Shown one piece after another: positions 50,324-59,452 of a DNA stretch of 64,000 nt (positions are counted from its first letter, which is position 1; every line of letters starts with the position of its first letter). Origin of the DNA: Bacteroidaceae bacterium (GTDB lineage Bacteria; Bacteroidota; Bacteroidia; Bacteroidales; Bacteroidaceae). The stretch is from the NCBI GenBank assembly GCA_017507385.1, contig JAFWAX010000020.1, positions 1 to 64,000 of the forward strand, read 5' to 3'. The position numbers and the translations under genes were made by a program. The notes under the pieces were generated by a model. That model saw nothing but the letters and a program-made list of their open reading frames with translations. It did no database searches and was not told the origin of the DNA.

Positions 50324-51958
50324 ATGACATATACACATAAACTGTGGGCATTGTTGACATTTTTTATTATTCTGTCAACCGCACTTCATGCACAAGAGCC
50401 TGCAACCTCCCTCACGCCATCCCAAAAGGCATCATTCCCCCCAGACCTTTGGGATACAGCCCACCCTCTTCGCGAGACACGAGCTGTATGGCTTACCACC
50501 ATCGGCGGACTGGACTGGCCACGCACCAAAGCCACGGACTCCAGAAGCCTGGAGCTGCAGAAGCGAGAGCTGACCCAAATCCTCGATAGCTACAAGAAAG
50601 CGAACATCAACACCGTCCTGCTTCAGACACGCGTCAGAGCCTCCGTCATCTACCCCTCCGCCATCGAACCTTGGGAACAGAGCCTGACTGGGCGTGCAGG
50701 GAAAGCCCCTGGCTATGACCCGCTGGCTTTCTGCATCGAAGAGTGCCACAAGAGGGGCATGGAGCTGCACGCATGGATTGTCTGCATCCCCATCGGCACC
50801 ACCCAGCGCCAGCGCAGCTACGGAGCAGCCTCCATCATCAGAAAAAGAAAAGAGCTTGTCAAGACCGCGAAAGGAGGAGAGATGTTCATGATACCAGGCA
50901 AGCCCGAAACAGCCAACTACATAGCCAGCATCTGCAAGGAAATCGTCGAGAACTACGATGTGGACGGCATATCGCTCGACTACATCCGCTATCCTGAAGC
51001 CACCTACAGATTTTCAGACGACAACCTGTACTCCAAGTCAAGCGGCATGTCCAAGGCCGAGTGGCGACGCGACAACATCACTCGCATTGTCAAACGCGTG
51101 CACGACACAGTCAAGCCCATCAAGCCATGGGTGAAGCTCAGCAGTTCCCCTATCGGCAAATACGACGACACCCAGCGTTACAGCGCAGGAGGATGGAACT
51201 GCTATTCCGCTGTCTATCAAGACCCTCAGCAATGGCTGCGCGAGAACTATCAGGACATGCTCTTTCCCATGATGTACTTCACGGGCGACAACTTCTACCC
51301 TTTCCTGTTTGACTGGAAAGAAAACAGTTATGGCCACCCCGTTGTACCTGGACTTGGCATCTATTTCCTCGACCCTAAAGAAGGACGCTGGACTCTCAAC
51401 GATGTGCGTGCCCAGATGCACACAGCCCGCAACAGCGGCATTGGCGGCATCGCCTTCTACAGAGGCGAGTTCCTCACAGGCAACTACAAGGGCATCTACA
51501 CAACGGCTTGCGACGAGTTTTTCCCCTATCCAGCTCTCACGCCACGCATGACTTGGACCGACAACACCCAGCCGCCCACCGTCCCCGCCAACCTAAAATA
51601 CACCAACGGCAAGCTCGCTTGGAATGCCTCTCTTCCCCAAAAGGAAGCTCCTGTCCTTGCAGGAGAATACATATTATATAATGTATATGGCTCTAACACC
51701 TATCCCGTTGATGTGACCGACCCACAGAATCTTCTTGCCACCAACATACGCGACACACAATACGAACTCAAAGGAAGGGACACCAAAGTGCTGCACCACG
51801 CTGTTACGGCTATTGACCGCTACGGCAACGAGAGTCCAGCAGCACAAGAAGCTAAGCCTTCTGTCAGCCTGCCACGCAACATCAACGTCCCTCAACTCAT
51901 CAATCGCGACAAAGCAAACGAGGATGAAAAAGGGAAAAAGAAAAGGAAAAAGAAGTGA
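50324..51958 (+). CDS. GHL10/DUF187 family secreted glycoside hydrolase-like protein
   Basis: A 544-residue exported protein. The signal peptide (HKLWALLTFFIILSTALHAQ) is followed by ETRAVWLTTIGGLDWPRTKA, the start of the GHL10 (PF02638) TIM barrel. Further marks are NTVLLQTRVRASVIYPSAIE, CHKRGMELHAWIV, DGISLDYIRYPE with likely catalytic acids near residue 221, VKLSSSPIGKYD, and MYFTGDNFYPFLFDW. A fibronectin-like domain (about 430-515) precedes a Lys-rich tail (EKGKKKRKKK). Family members (YngK-like) are linked to cell-wall glycan cleavage. A longer upstream frame runs antisense through cstA and is not used. Confidence 0.9.
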   Translation: MTYTHKLWALLTFFIILSTALHAQEPATSLTPSQKASFPPDLWDTAHPLRETRAVWLTTIGGLDWPRTKATDSRSLELQKRELTQILDSYKKANINTVLLQTRVRASVIYPSAIEPWEQSLTGRAGKAPGYDPLAFCIEECHKRGMELHAWIVCIPIGTTQRQRSYGAASIIRKRKELVKTAKGGEMFMIPGKPETANYIASICKEIVENYDVDGISLDYIRYPEATYRFSDDNLYSKSSGMSKAEWRRDNITRIVKRVHDTVKPIKPWVKLSSSPIGKYDDTQRYSAGGWNCYSAVYQDPQQWLRENYQDMLFPMMYFTGDNFYPFLFDWKENSYGHPVVPGLGIYFLDPKEGRWTLNDVRAQMHTARNSGIGGIAFYRGEFLTGNYKGIYTTACDEFFPYPALTPRMTWTDNTQPPTVPANLKYTNGKLAWNASLPQKEAPVLAGEYILYNVYGSNTYPVDVTDPQNLLATNIRDTQYELKGRDTKVLHHAVTAIDRYGNESPAAQEAKPSVSLPRNINVPQLINRDKANEDEKGKKKRKKK

Positions 51959-52091
51959 CGAACAAGCAAGATTTCCATCTAAAAAGGTGGAAAAAGGATG
52001 GAAAAACAACACCTAAACAACTGATTAACAAAAAGAACAGACTGGAAAGCACTTTTCCACCTGTTCCTTTTTTTGTTTATTGCTTTTGCCG

Positions 52092-52099
52092 TACCTTTG
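52092..52099 (+). promoter_or_regulatory. -7 promoter element of the HTH lipoprotein gene
   Basis: TACCTTTG, 21 bases before the ATG at 52121. A TTTG at 52072-52075 is 16 bases upstream, slightly close for a -33 box. Confidence 0.5.
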
Positions 52100-52120
52100 C
52101 AGCACAAAATCAAAGAATCT

Positions 52121-53767
52121 ATGAAACGAAAAAATCCTTTACTGATGGTTGCCATGATGCTGACTTGCCTCTGCGCCATCATCTTCTCAGCATGCAGCAG
52201 AAAGCAATCGCGGTTGCTGAACGAAGCAGAACTCTTGGCGCTCGATGCACCAGACAGTGCCGCTACCCTCTTAGAAGAAGTAGATACAGCAAACTTGGAT
52301 GAAGCCGACTTCATGCTATATGCACTCACCCGGGCGCTCGTGCTGGAAGAACAATGGCAACGTACCCATGCCGACACGGCGGTGTGTCTGGGTGACTATG
52401 AGGAAACTTGGGAGTTTAAGCGTGAGACCATGTCGAGCAAAGGACGGCTTGACGAGGAGTTGGACAGCATGATGGCTGACTCGTCGCTCCTCCGCGCGTA
52501 CCATTATTACAGCGAGAAGAGCGTGGGCGGAGTGACGAATGACGAGGAGGACTTGCGGCGGTTTGGTCGCATCTGCTATGTGCTGAGCCGTCACCATGGG
52601 GAAAACGACTCACTGCTACAGAAAGACCAACTCTACTTGCTGGCCATCCATTGTGCCGAGGCTTGCGGAGACAGCAAGACAGCCCATCGTGCTTATCAGC
52701 AGTTGGGCAGGCATCTGCAATATGCCCACCACGCAGCCAACAACGAGGCGTACCACTGCCAAAGGCAGGCTCTGAAGCACTTCGGCCGATGCCGAGGTGA
52801 CGCACAATGGTTGCTCACCCTCGTGAATGACTACGGATTCTCCTACCTGTCTTTGCAATCGCTCAATCCTCGCCACTTCCCCACATTGGTTCATGCGGCA
52901 AGCCTCGCCTGCAAAAGCGGGAAGGTCCCAGAGACCCTGTACGACTCTGTGGCTGCCCTCATAGACAGTGTGGAGAACGCCCCAGTGCTCCCCTTTTCGT
53001 CGCGCACGGAGTTCCAGTCCACCTATGACGGAAAAAAGACTGTCCGTGAACTCGGTGTGCCGAAAGGACTGTTTGAGGATGCAGAGCATGCCTACGAGGA
53101 AGAAGCGAAAGAAGGCAGGGCTGCAACGGTGAAGGAGAAACAACAACAGTTTGACGAGGAGATGCGACGTGCGATCAACCGCCTGAATGTGCAGACACGC
53201 ACCTATCTCTCTGCGGGTTATGCACGTCAGGCCTCCATGCTGCAGACGCGGTTGCTGTGGGCGGTCATCGGCTGCCTCATCTTGGCGGTGCTCGTGCTGC
53301 TGCTGTTCGTGTGGAATTGGCATGAAAAGGTGGAGCGGAAGCACAAGGAAGAGTTGTTGAAGCAGGAGCAGGAAGTGGAACGGCTGTCGACTCAACTGCA
53401 ACAGAAGGAAACACTCATCGCCATCCTGCGTGGGAACATCATCGACAAGAGCGAAATCCTCGAAATGCTAGATTCAGCTACCAAACGCACCATCATCAAT
53501 GCCCGCAACTGGCGAGAAATTGAGGCCACGCTTGACATAGCAGACAATCACTTTGTGAGCCGATTGCGAGCCGAGCACCCCACCTTCAGCGAAGACGACA
53601 TACGACTGTGCATGCTCACCCGGCTGCAACTCAGCAACACAGCCCTCTCTTCCATCTATTCCATCTCTGTCTCAGCCGTACAGCACCGCAAACAGAAACT
53701 GAAAAAAGAAGGGTTTGGCGTAACAGACCCCAAAACGACGCTCGACCATGTGATAGAAACATACTAA
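52121..53767 (+). CDS. Membrane-anchored helix-turn-helix regulator with TPR-like sensor
   Basis: A 548-residue protein of a Bacteroidales class. A lipoprotein signal ends IIFSACSRK (Cys about 24) and a periplasmic helical TPR-like region spans about 40-360. One membrane helix follows (LWAVIGCLILAVLVLLLFVW, about 376-396), then a coiled coil (about 405-440), and a C-terminal LuxR-like HTH at about 495-530 (FSEDDIRLCMLTRLQLSNTA, then ISVSAVQHRKQKLKK). Such proteins sense envelope signals and bind DNA from the membrane. I chose ATG 52121; an ATG-initiated extension upstream overlaps the promoter. It probably controls the barrel gene that starts 19 bp downstream. Confidence 0.8.
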   Translation: MKRKNPLLMVAMMLTCLCAIIFSACSRKQSRLLNEAELLALDAPDSAATLLEEVDTANLDEADFMLYALTRALVLEEQWQRTHADTAVCLGDYEETWEFKRETMSSKGRLDEELDSMMADSSLLRAYHYYSEKSVGGVTNDEEDLRRFGRICYVLSRHHGENDSLLQKDQLYLLAIHCAEACGDSKTAHRAYQQLGRHLQYAHHAANNEAYHCQRQALKHFGRCRGDAQWLLTLVNDYGFSYLSLQSLNPRHFPTLVHAASLACKSGKVPETLYDSVAALIDSVENAPVLPFSSRTEFQSTYDGKKTVRELGVPKGLFEDAEHAYEEEAKEGRAATVKEKQQQFDEEMRRAINRLNVQTRTYLSAGYARQASMLQTRLLWAVIGCLILAVLVLLLFVWNWHEKVERKHKEELLKQEQEVERLSTQLQQKETLIAILRGNIIDKSEILEMLDSATKRTIINARNWREIEATLDIADNHFVSRLRAEHPTFSEDDIRLCMLTRLQLSNTALSSIYSISVSAVQHRKQKLKKEGFGVTDPKTTLDHVIETY

Positions 53768-53786
53768 CCCCTATAAACATACATTT

Positions 53787-56492
53787 ATGAAAAACAATCT
53801 CTTACGATGCGGAAGTCTCCGCATCCTGCTGATGCTATGCCTTTTTGCAAGCACAGCGACCCTGCAAGCTAACATCATCCGAGGCCGTGTGCTCGATGCC
53901 GAAACAGGCGAACCGCTGGAAGGCGCACAGGTGCATGTGAACGAGGCTTTTGTGTCAACGACCTTCTTCACCAAAGTGAGCACCGACTCGCTGGGCTACT
54001 TCCACTACCGTTGTGGCGACATGGGGCGACTGACCTTCACCGCCAAATACTTCGGCTACCACGACGGGACTGAGAAGACCATCGGCATTGAAGGCAACGA
54101 CACCATCCGACTGAAAGACATCCGACTGAAACCCTCGCAGTTGCTGCTGAAGGAAGTGGAGGTGAGAGCCAAGCAACGAAGGTTCTACATGCGAGGAGAC
54201 ACGGTGGTGTTCAACCCAGAAGCCTTCAACATGGAAGAGGGCGCACGGCTGGGAGAACTCATCGAGAAACTGCCGGGCGTGAGCATCAAGGACGGCCAAC
54301 TGCTTTGGAACGGCGAACCGCTGAAACTGATGATGAACGGGCAAGAAGCGTTCAGTAAGGACATGCTGATGAAGCATCTGCCCGTAGAGGCGGTGGAGAA
54401 CATCAAGGCTTACGACCAAAAGAGCGAGTTGGCAGAGCGGACAGGCGTGAACGACGGCAAGGAGGAACACGTGCTGGACGTGAGCATCAAGCCCTCATGG
54501 ATGGACAAGATGTATGGCGAGGCAATGGCCACAGGATATTCGAGCGGACACTATGCCGCGTCACTGGATGCCTTGCGGCTAAGCGACACCGACCCGCTGC
54601 TGATATTCGGACGAGTGTCTAACGAACCAGCAGAAGTGACCATGCGAACCATCAACTCCAGCGGTTCCAGATGGGGTGCTGAGCCCGTAAGGCAGCAGAT
54701 GGCATCGGTGGGGTATCGGCATTCGTGGAAGAAGACTGGCGAGGAACTGAGCCACAACTACTGGAACATCACGGCAAGCCCCAACCACACCGACCGAAGC
54801 AAGGAAAGTTGGGAAAACACACAGACTTTCCTGCCAGGCACAGCACCCACCGAGAGCCGCACCACCCGTCACGACTACCAACACGCCCTGACGGTTCCCC
54901 TCCATTCCGTTTCTTACCTTTATCTCAAGAAACACACCCTGCGGCTGGAGGGGGAGGTCAAGTATGAAGAGGGGCGGAAGGAGAACCATCAGCATCAAAC
55001 CCTCTCCGAACAGACCGAAGGCAAACTCCTCACAGTGAACACCTCCACCTACCACGCATCCAACCGCTCCAAAGGCATCACGGCCAAAGGTGAGGCTTCG
55101 CTGACACGCTACATCAACGACGGTGCCGTCTCGACAGGCATCAACCTGAACTTCAGCCAACAGAGCAACAAGGGAGCCTCGGAGGGCAACTACCATTACT
55201 ACACGCTCGACCCGCACCATACGCTCGACCTGCAGAACTACGACACGGACACGCGCTATCTTGCTGCCACATGGCACATGGAGCTTTCGAAAGGAGTGGG
55301 GAGCAAACTCTTCACAGACATCAATTTCTCCACCACCTATAGTCACGACACCCACGACGAAGAGCGACAGCGAGACAACACCCCCGACCTCGCCAATAGC
55401 CTCAACAGTCGCACTCAAACTTGGGGAAACTCCCTTTCGACACGTGCAACCCTCACCCTTGACGCCTTCTCGCTGAGTCCTTCAGTTGCGCTCACCCATC
55501 AGTACGAACACATTGACTATCAACGTGGCGCACTCGACACGATGACACAAAGAAACCTGCTAATGATTAACCCCAGCGTAGGGATGAGATACAAGCTCGG
55601 AAAGCAAATGAACTTGCAGGGCTCTATAGGCTACACAACCACCCCTGCCCAATTGCTGGACTGCATCGACTATGTGGATGACACCAATCCGCTCTACATC
55701 CGTTCAGGCAACTCTGAGCTGAAAAACAGCCACTCGCTCTATGCGAGCATCAAGTACAACATGCTGCTCACCCAAGCAAGCCAGGCATTGAGCGTTTCTG
55801 CCGATTACCAGAAACAGCACTCCCCCATCGCCATGGTGCTGCACTACAACTCGCAGACAGGCGTGTACCATGCCACTCAGCAGAACGTGCAAGGCGGCAA
55901 CACGTGGAACATCGGCATCGACTACGAACGCAGCATCGGCAATCACGTCACATGGCGAAACAAACTCTCTGAGACATGGGGCAGAAGCTATGGCATCTTG
56001 ACCATGGTGGACGAAGCGACAGAAGTGACCTACAATCGGCAGAGCCGCTCTGCGCTTTCCTACACAACAGAGGCAGAATGCAGTCTGGCAGCATGGACGC
56101 TGAATCTCTCCAACAGGTTCGGATGGACAAACTACACCTACAGCGACAAGAGCCAACAGCAACAGGACATCTTCCGCAACGAGACCGAGCTGAACATCCG
56201 CTATCACCACTCCAAATGGACTTTTCGCCTCCATCCTAAACTCGCCATCGACCGAGGGCACATCGCACAGACCATGAACACCAGCCAGTTCCTGCTCAAT
56301 GCCTCCGCCACCTACAAGTTCCTGCACAACAAGGCTGAACTGACCTTAGAGGGCAAAGACCTCCTCAATCAGGTCAAACGCCACACCTACAGCATCACCC
56401 CCACCACCCACACCGAAAGCGGTGAAGACTATCTCCACCGCTACGTCATGCTCAGCTTCAAATATAAATTTGAGCCCAAGAAAAAAGATTAA
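53787..56492 (+). CDS. TonB-receptor-like outer-membrane beta-barrel with CarboxypepD-reg domain
   Basis: A 901-residue outer-membrane protein. A signal peptide ends about residue 28 (STATLQA). A CarboxypepD_reg-like domain begins NIIRGRVLDAETGEPLEGAQ and runs to about 110. A plug-like region follows with RGDTVVFNPEAFNMEEGARL and LIEKLPGVSIKDGQLLWNGE. The C-terminal half (about 230-901) is an OMP_b-brl_3 type barrel ending YVMLSFKYKF. It resembles SusC-like receptors, but no SusD partner follows, so it may belong to the separate group of barrel proteins regulated with HTH lipoproteins. The cargo is unknown. A terminator follows. Confidence 0.88.
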   Translation: MKNNLLRCGSLRILLMLCLFASTATLQANIIRGRVLDAETGEPLEGAQVHVNEAFVSTTFFTKVSTDSLGYFHYRCGDMGRLTFTAKYFGYHDGTEKTIGIEGNDTIRLKDIRLKPSQLLLKEVEVRAKQRRFYMRGDTVVFNPEAFNMEEGARLGELIEKLPGVSIKDGQLLWNGEPLKLMMNGQEAFSKDMLMKHLPVEAVENIKAYDQKSELAERTGVNDGKEEHVLDVSIKPSWMDKMYGEAMATGYSSGHYAASLDALRLSDTDPLLIFGRVSNEPAEVTMRTINSSGSRWGAEPVRQQMASVGYRHSWKKTGEELSHNYWNITASPNHTDRSKESWENTQTFLPGTAPTESRTTRHDYQHALTVPLHSVSYLYLKKHTLRLEGEVKYEEGRKENHQHQTLSEQTEGKLLTVNTSTYHASNRSKGITAKGEASLTRYINDGAVSTGINLNFSQQSNKGASEGNYHYYTLDPHHTLDLQNYDTDTRYLAATWHMELSKGVGSKLFTDINFSTTYSHDTHDEERQRDNTPDLANSLNSRTQTWGNSLSTRATLTLDAFSLSPSVALTHQYEHIDYQRGALDTMTQRNLLMINPSVGMRYKLGKQMNLQGSIGYTTTPAQLLDCIDYVDDTNPLYIRSGNSELKNSHSLYASIKYNMLLTQASQALSVSADYQKQHSPIAMVLHYNSQTGVYHATQQNVQGGNTWNIGIDYERSIGNHVTWRNKLSETWGRSYGILTMVDEATEVTYNRQSRSALSYTTEAECSLAAWTLNLSNRFGWTNYTYSDKSQQQQDIFRNETELNIRYHHSKWTFRLHPKLAIDRGHIAQTMNTSQFLLNASATYKFLHNKAELTLEGKDLLNQVKRHTYSITPTTHTESGEDYLHRYVMLSFKYKFEPKKKD

Positions 56493-56517
56493 AGAAAGTT
56501 AAACAAGTGTACACACC

Positions 56518-56554
56518 CCTCGCACTGTCAGTGATGATCGTGCGAGGTTTTTTT
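56518..56554 (+). terminator. Intrinsic terminator after the barrel gene
   Basis: CCTCGCAC (56518-56525) pairs with GTGCGAGG (56540-56547) and is followed directly by seven T. Confidence 0.9.
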
Positions 56555-56589
56555 ATGTCCATCGGCATTGTCCCCTAAAGCCCATTTCC

Positions 56590-57627
56590 TCAAGGGTGAA
56601 ACTGAATCATCAGCTTTCCTTCGTCCACCAATGCCCAGAAGCCATGCCCGCGCTCAGGCGTCAATGCCACCGTAGCGCCAGAGCCATAGCGTTCATGCAG
56701 CAACAGGGCGAGAATGCCCATGTTCATGCGCAGATTGATTTCGATGCAAGGATGAATGCACCCGTCAGCCGTCTTGAGCATATCGATGCCCACAGGTCCG
56801 TGATAGGCCATCTGCGAAAGATGCTCCTTGTGGTAATCTATCAGGCGCTGCAGCAAGGCTTCGTCAGCCCCAATGCGCTGCAACAGCTCTTGCTGGCTCT
56901 CCACATAGTTGTAGCCGTAAGTTCCGCTCTCAGCAGCATGAAACACAGAATATCCTAAAAACTCTACAATATGGTTTTCGCCGATAAAGAATTCCATGGC
57001 AAAGTCAAGCACCTTGTCAGCATAAAAGCGGTCTGTCACGAAGCCTCCTTGCGAAGAAAGGAAGCCTTGCAGCCTCGTCCTGGCACGCTCGTCACACCAG
57101 TCTCCCACAAACACTCCCCTGCCCGAAGATGACCACGGCGACTTGAAAATAAGCAGGGGCATATCCCCCCCTTCAGAAACGGACCCCTCGGGTACGGTAC
57201 AGCGGACCCCTCGGGTACGGTACAGCGGACCCCTCGGGTACGCCTCCGTCCCCCCTTCGTCCTGTTCCGATAGCGACGGCAACTTTTCCCAATAATTCAT
57301 CTCACCTCCCAACAGCCCATCTCCCTTCATCGCCGCCAGCATCTGCATCAAGTAGCGCCACGCAAATTCTCTGCTCGAGAGCCGCCTCACCTCCTCCAGC
57401 CATTCGTCTGAAGGCAGCATCTCCATGGGCACTCCCATCAGGCGATAGCGCTGCTTGGTAGCCAGGCTCCATCCCCACGGGCCGGCAAAGCGTGTGCCTT
57501 CCCACACACAAGCCAACGCAGCAAGCTCCGCTTCCATCTGCTGAATGCGCTTAGGGGGCACGTACTGACGCACATTCGCCGCCAGTGCCATATCGTTGGA
57601 ACAATTGAAGATACTTGGAATTTCCAT
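56590..57627 (-). CDS. ATP-grasp-like protein of unknown function
   Basis: A 345-residue cytoplasmic protein starting MEIPSIFNCSNDMALAANVR. LLIFKSPWSSSGRGVFVGDW resembles the ATP-binding loop of ATP-grasp enzymes. The end GPVGIDMLKTADGCIHPCIE then INLRMNMG looks like the metal-binding D/E/N set of that fold. It would ligate a carboxylate to an amine or thiol, but no substrate can be named. Residues about 126-148 (EAYPRGPLYRTRGVRCTVPE) are encoded by a three-unit palindromic array between two expected conserved blocks, so they are probably an insertion. The ATG at 57627 lies only 5 bases after the -7 element, suggesting a leaderless mRNA. Confidence 0.65.
   Translation of the reverse strand: MEIPSIFNCSNDMALAANVRQYVPPKRIQQMEAELAALACVWEGTRFAGPWGWSLATKQRYRLMGVPMEMLPSDEWLEEVRRLSSREFAWRYLMQMLAAMKGDGLLGGEMNYWEKLPSLSEQDEGGTEAYPRGPLYRTRGVRCTVPEGSVSEGGDMPLLIFKSPWSSSGRGVFVGDWCDERARTRLQGFLSSQGGFVTDRFYADKVLDFAMEFFIGENHIVEFLGYSVFHAAESGTYGYNYVESQQELLQRIGADEALLQRLIDYHKEHLSQMAYHGPVGIDMLKTADGCIHPCIEINLRMNMGILALLLHERYGSGATVALTPERGHGFWALVDEGKLMIQFHP
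57180..57248. repeat. Three-unit 23-bp palindromic array inside the ATP-grasp-like gene (family A)
   Basis: Three direct units start at 57180, 57203 and 57226. All share the core CGGACCCCTCGGGTACG with centre CTC; the first two also share the 6-base spacer GTACAG. Because 23 is not a multiple of 3, the units are read in three different frames (YPRGPLY, RTRGVRC, TVPEGSV), and only the total of 69 bp keeps the gene open. Confidence 0.92.
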
Positions 57628-57632
57628 ACCTG

Positions 57633-57663
57633 CAAAGATAGCGCTTTTCACTCAAACAGCAAA
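57633..57663 (-). promoter_or_regulatory. Promoter of the ATP-grasp-like gene (leaderless)
   Basis: Minus-strand TTTG (57663-57660), 19-base spacer and TATCTTTG (57640-57633). The ATG begins 5 bases further at 57627, about where transcription should start. Confidence 0.65.
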
Positions 57664-57769
57664 AGAATACCTTGGTTATTGGCGCATGAAACCCCATTCA
57701 TTTGAATGAGTTCTGCCAAAGGGTGTTTAAAATTTTCCTTTACATAATGCATCATGACGCTTTTTTCAT

Positions 57770-57777
57770 TATCTTTG
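57770..57777 (+). promoter_or_regulatory. -7 promoter element of the alpha/beta hydrolase gene
   Basis: TATCTTTG, 23 bases upstream of the ATG at 57801. It excludes the longer frame that would start at 57702. Confidence 0.55.
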
Positions 57778-57800
57778 CAACAACAAAAAACAAGAATACA

Positions 57801-58601
57801 ATGAAAAGAAGATTGATAGGACTTTGCATGGCATTGGCAGCTCTGGCGAATGTGAATGCCCAGACACAAGAGGAGCTGTGGATAAAGAATGGAGAACGAA
57901 ATATTTATGGTGTATTGAGCCGTCCTGAGGATGGGGCGAAGAAACAGCCTGTGGCTATCATCTCGCATGGCTTCAACGGCACGCACCACTTTGGGAAAGA
58001 CTATTTTGCCATGCTGGCAGAAAAGGGCTATCAGTGCTATACGCTTGATTTCCCTGGCGGCTCGATGAACAGCCGAAGCGACAGCAACACGATGAACATG
58101 TCTGTAAAGAATGAGGTGGATGACTTGCTGGCAGTGGTACGCTATTTCAAGAATCGCCCCGATGTGGACAGCAAGCGCATCGTGCTCATTGGCGAGAGCC
58201 AGGGAGGGCTTGTCTCTGCACTGGCAGCATCAAGCAAGGCGAAAGACATCAGCCAGCTGGTGCTCATCTACCCTGCTCTGTGCATCCCAGACAACTGGAA
58301 CGAACGTTACCCTGATGTGGCTGCCATACCAGACACGACCCGCATGTGGAATGTGCCGCTGAGCCGCAATTTCTTCATGGAGCTGCGAGATATGGACCCT
58401 TACAGGGAATTGCCCAAGTACAAGAAGCCGGTGCTCATCATTCATGGCGATGCCGACCCTGTGGTGCCCATCAGCTATTCTCATCGGGCTGTACAGGCTT
58501 ACAAGAAAGTCCGTCTGGAAGTCATAGAAAAAGCAGGACATGGCTTCAAACCTCAAGAGCGCAACAAAGCCATTGAGTGGATAAGGGAGTTCCTGAAGTA
58601 A
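57801..58601 (+). CDS. Secreted alpha/beta hydrolase (esterase type)
   Basis: A 266-residue alpha/beta hydrolase with a signal peptide (MKRRLIGLCMALAALANVNA). It has ISHGFNGTHHFG as the oxyanion-hole region, the nucleophile elbow IVLIGESQGGLVSALAA (G-E-S-Q-G, Ser about 140), VLIIHGDADPVVPISYS with the acid Asp about 219, and the catalytic His in VIEKAGHGFKPQE near 250. The fold and motifs resemble feruloyl/acetyl esterases (for example BD-FAE and cinnamoyl esterases) of gut Bacteroidota. The substrate is not proven. The DUF554 gene follows 13 bp downstream. Confidence 0.9.
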   Translation: MKRRLIGLCMALAALANVNAQTQEELWIKNGERNIYGVLSRPEDGAKKQPVAIISHGFNGTHHFGKDYFAMLAEKGYQCYTLDFPGGSMNSRSDSNTMNMSVKNEVDDLLAVVRYFKNRPDVDSKRIVLIGESQGGLVSALAASSKAKDISQLVLIYPALCIPDNWNERYPDVAAIPDTTRMWNVPLSRNFFMELRDMDPYRELPKYKKPVLIIHGDADPVVPISYSHRAVQAYKKVRLEVIEKAGHGFKPQERNKAIEWIREFLK

Positions 58602-58614
58602 AGGATAAAAAACT

Positions 58615-59379
58615 ATGCTGGGAACTATCGTCAATACAGCTACCATCATTGCAGGGGCGATTGTGGGCGCATGTCTGAAGCGAGGCATCAAGCCGCAGTA
58701 TCAGCAGGCGCTGTTCAATGCGATGGGCTTGTGCTCGCTGGCTTTGGGATTCAATGCCTTTTGCCAAAATATGCCCAAGAGCCAATACCCCGTGCTGTTT
58801 ATCGTAAGCCTGGCTGCCGGCTCGCTGATTGGCCACATGCTGAAACTGGACGAGAGATTCAAGAATCTGGTGGAGCGTCCCAAACGCAAAAGAGAGAAGC
58901 TATCAGGCAAGATGCCACAAGCATCCAACAACACTCAAGACGGCAAGCGCTCTCCCTCTTCAGAAGGTGGAGGACTGGCTGAAGGTCTCTCCACAGGCAT
59001 CCTGCTCTACTGCATTGGCACATTCTCGATGGTAGGTCCTGTGCTGAGCGCGCTGTATGGCGACAACACCTATCTCTATACAAACGCCACGCTCGACTTC
59101 ATCACATCAGCCATGCTTGCCACCACGTATGGCATCGGCATGGTGTGGGCAGCCCCTGTGCTGTTCTGCTGGCAAGGAATGTTCTACCTCATTGCCTTCT
59201 GTTCGGCAGATGCCATCTCAGACGAACTGCGAACAGAGCTGTGCATCGTAGGTGGCGTACTGATCGCCGCTGCAGGCCTCAGCATCCTGAAAATCAAGGA
59301 CTGCAAGACCATCAACATGCTGCCTGCATTCCTGATTGTCATCTTGTTCTTTCTGGGAAAGCACCTGCTGGGATACTAA
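58615..59379 (+). CDS. DUF554 family membrane protein
   Basis: A 254-residue inner-membrane protein starting MLGTIVNTATIIAGAIVGAC. It has ALGFNAFCQNM, SLAAGSLIGHMLKLDERF, a variable hydrophilic linker (about 90-125), and FSMVGPVLSALYGDNTYLYT near 150, followed by ATTYGIGMVWAAP and GGVLIAAAGLSILKIKDCKT. These are the marks of DUF554 (PF04474), a family of presumed transporters or channels of unknown substrate. The linker is longer than usual. It follows the esterase gene closely and is probably cotranscribed. Confidence 0.92.
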   Translation: MLGTIVNTATIIAGAIVGACLKRGIKPQYQQALFNAMGLCSLALGFNAFCQNMPKSQYPVLFIVSLAAGSLIGHMLKLDERFKNLVERPKRKREKLSGKMPQASNNTQDGKRSPSSEGGGLAEGLSTGILLYCIGTFSMVGPVLSALYGDNTYLYTNATLDFITSAMLATTYGIGMVWAAPVLFCWQGMFYLIAFCSADAISDELRTELCIVGGVLIAAAGLSILKIKDCKTINMLPAFLIVILFFLGKHLLGY

Positions 59380-59452
59380 AGACATCCCAACAGAAAACTT
59401 CATATTGATTCGTCACAGGAATGACTCAGGTATTCCAATAGCCCCTAAAGCA

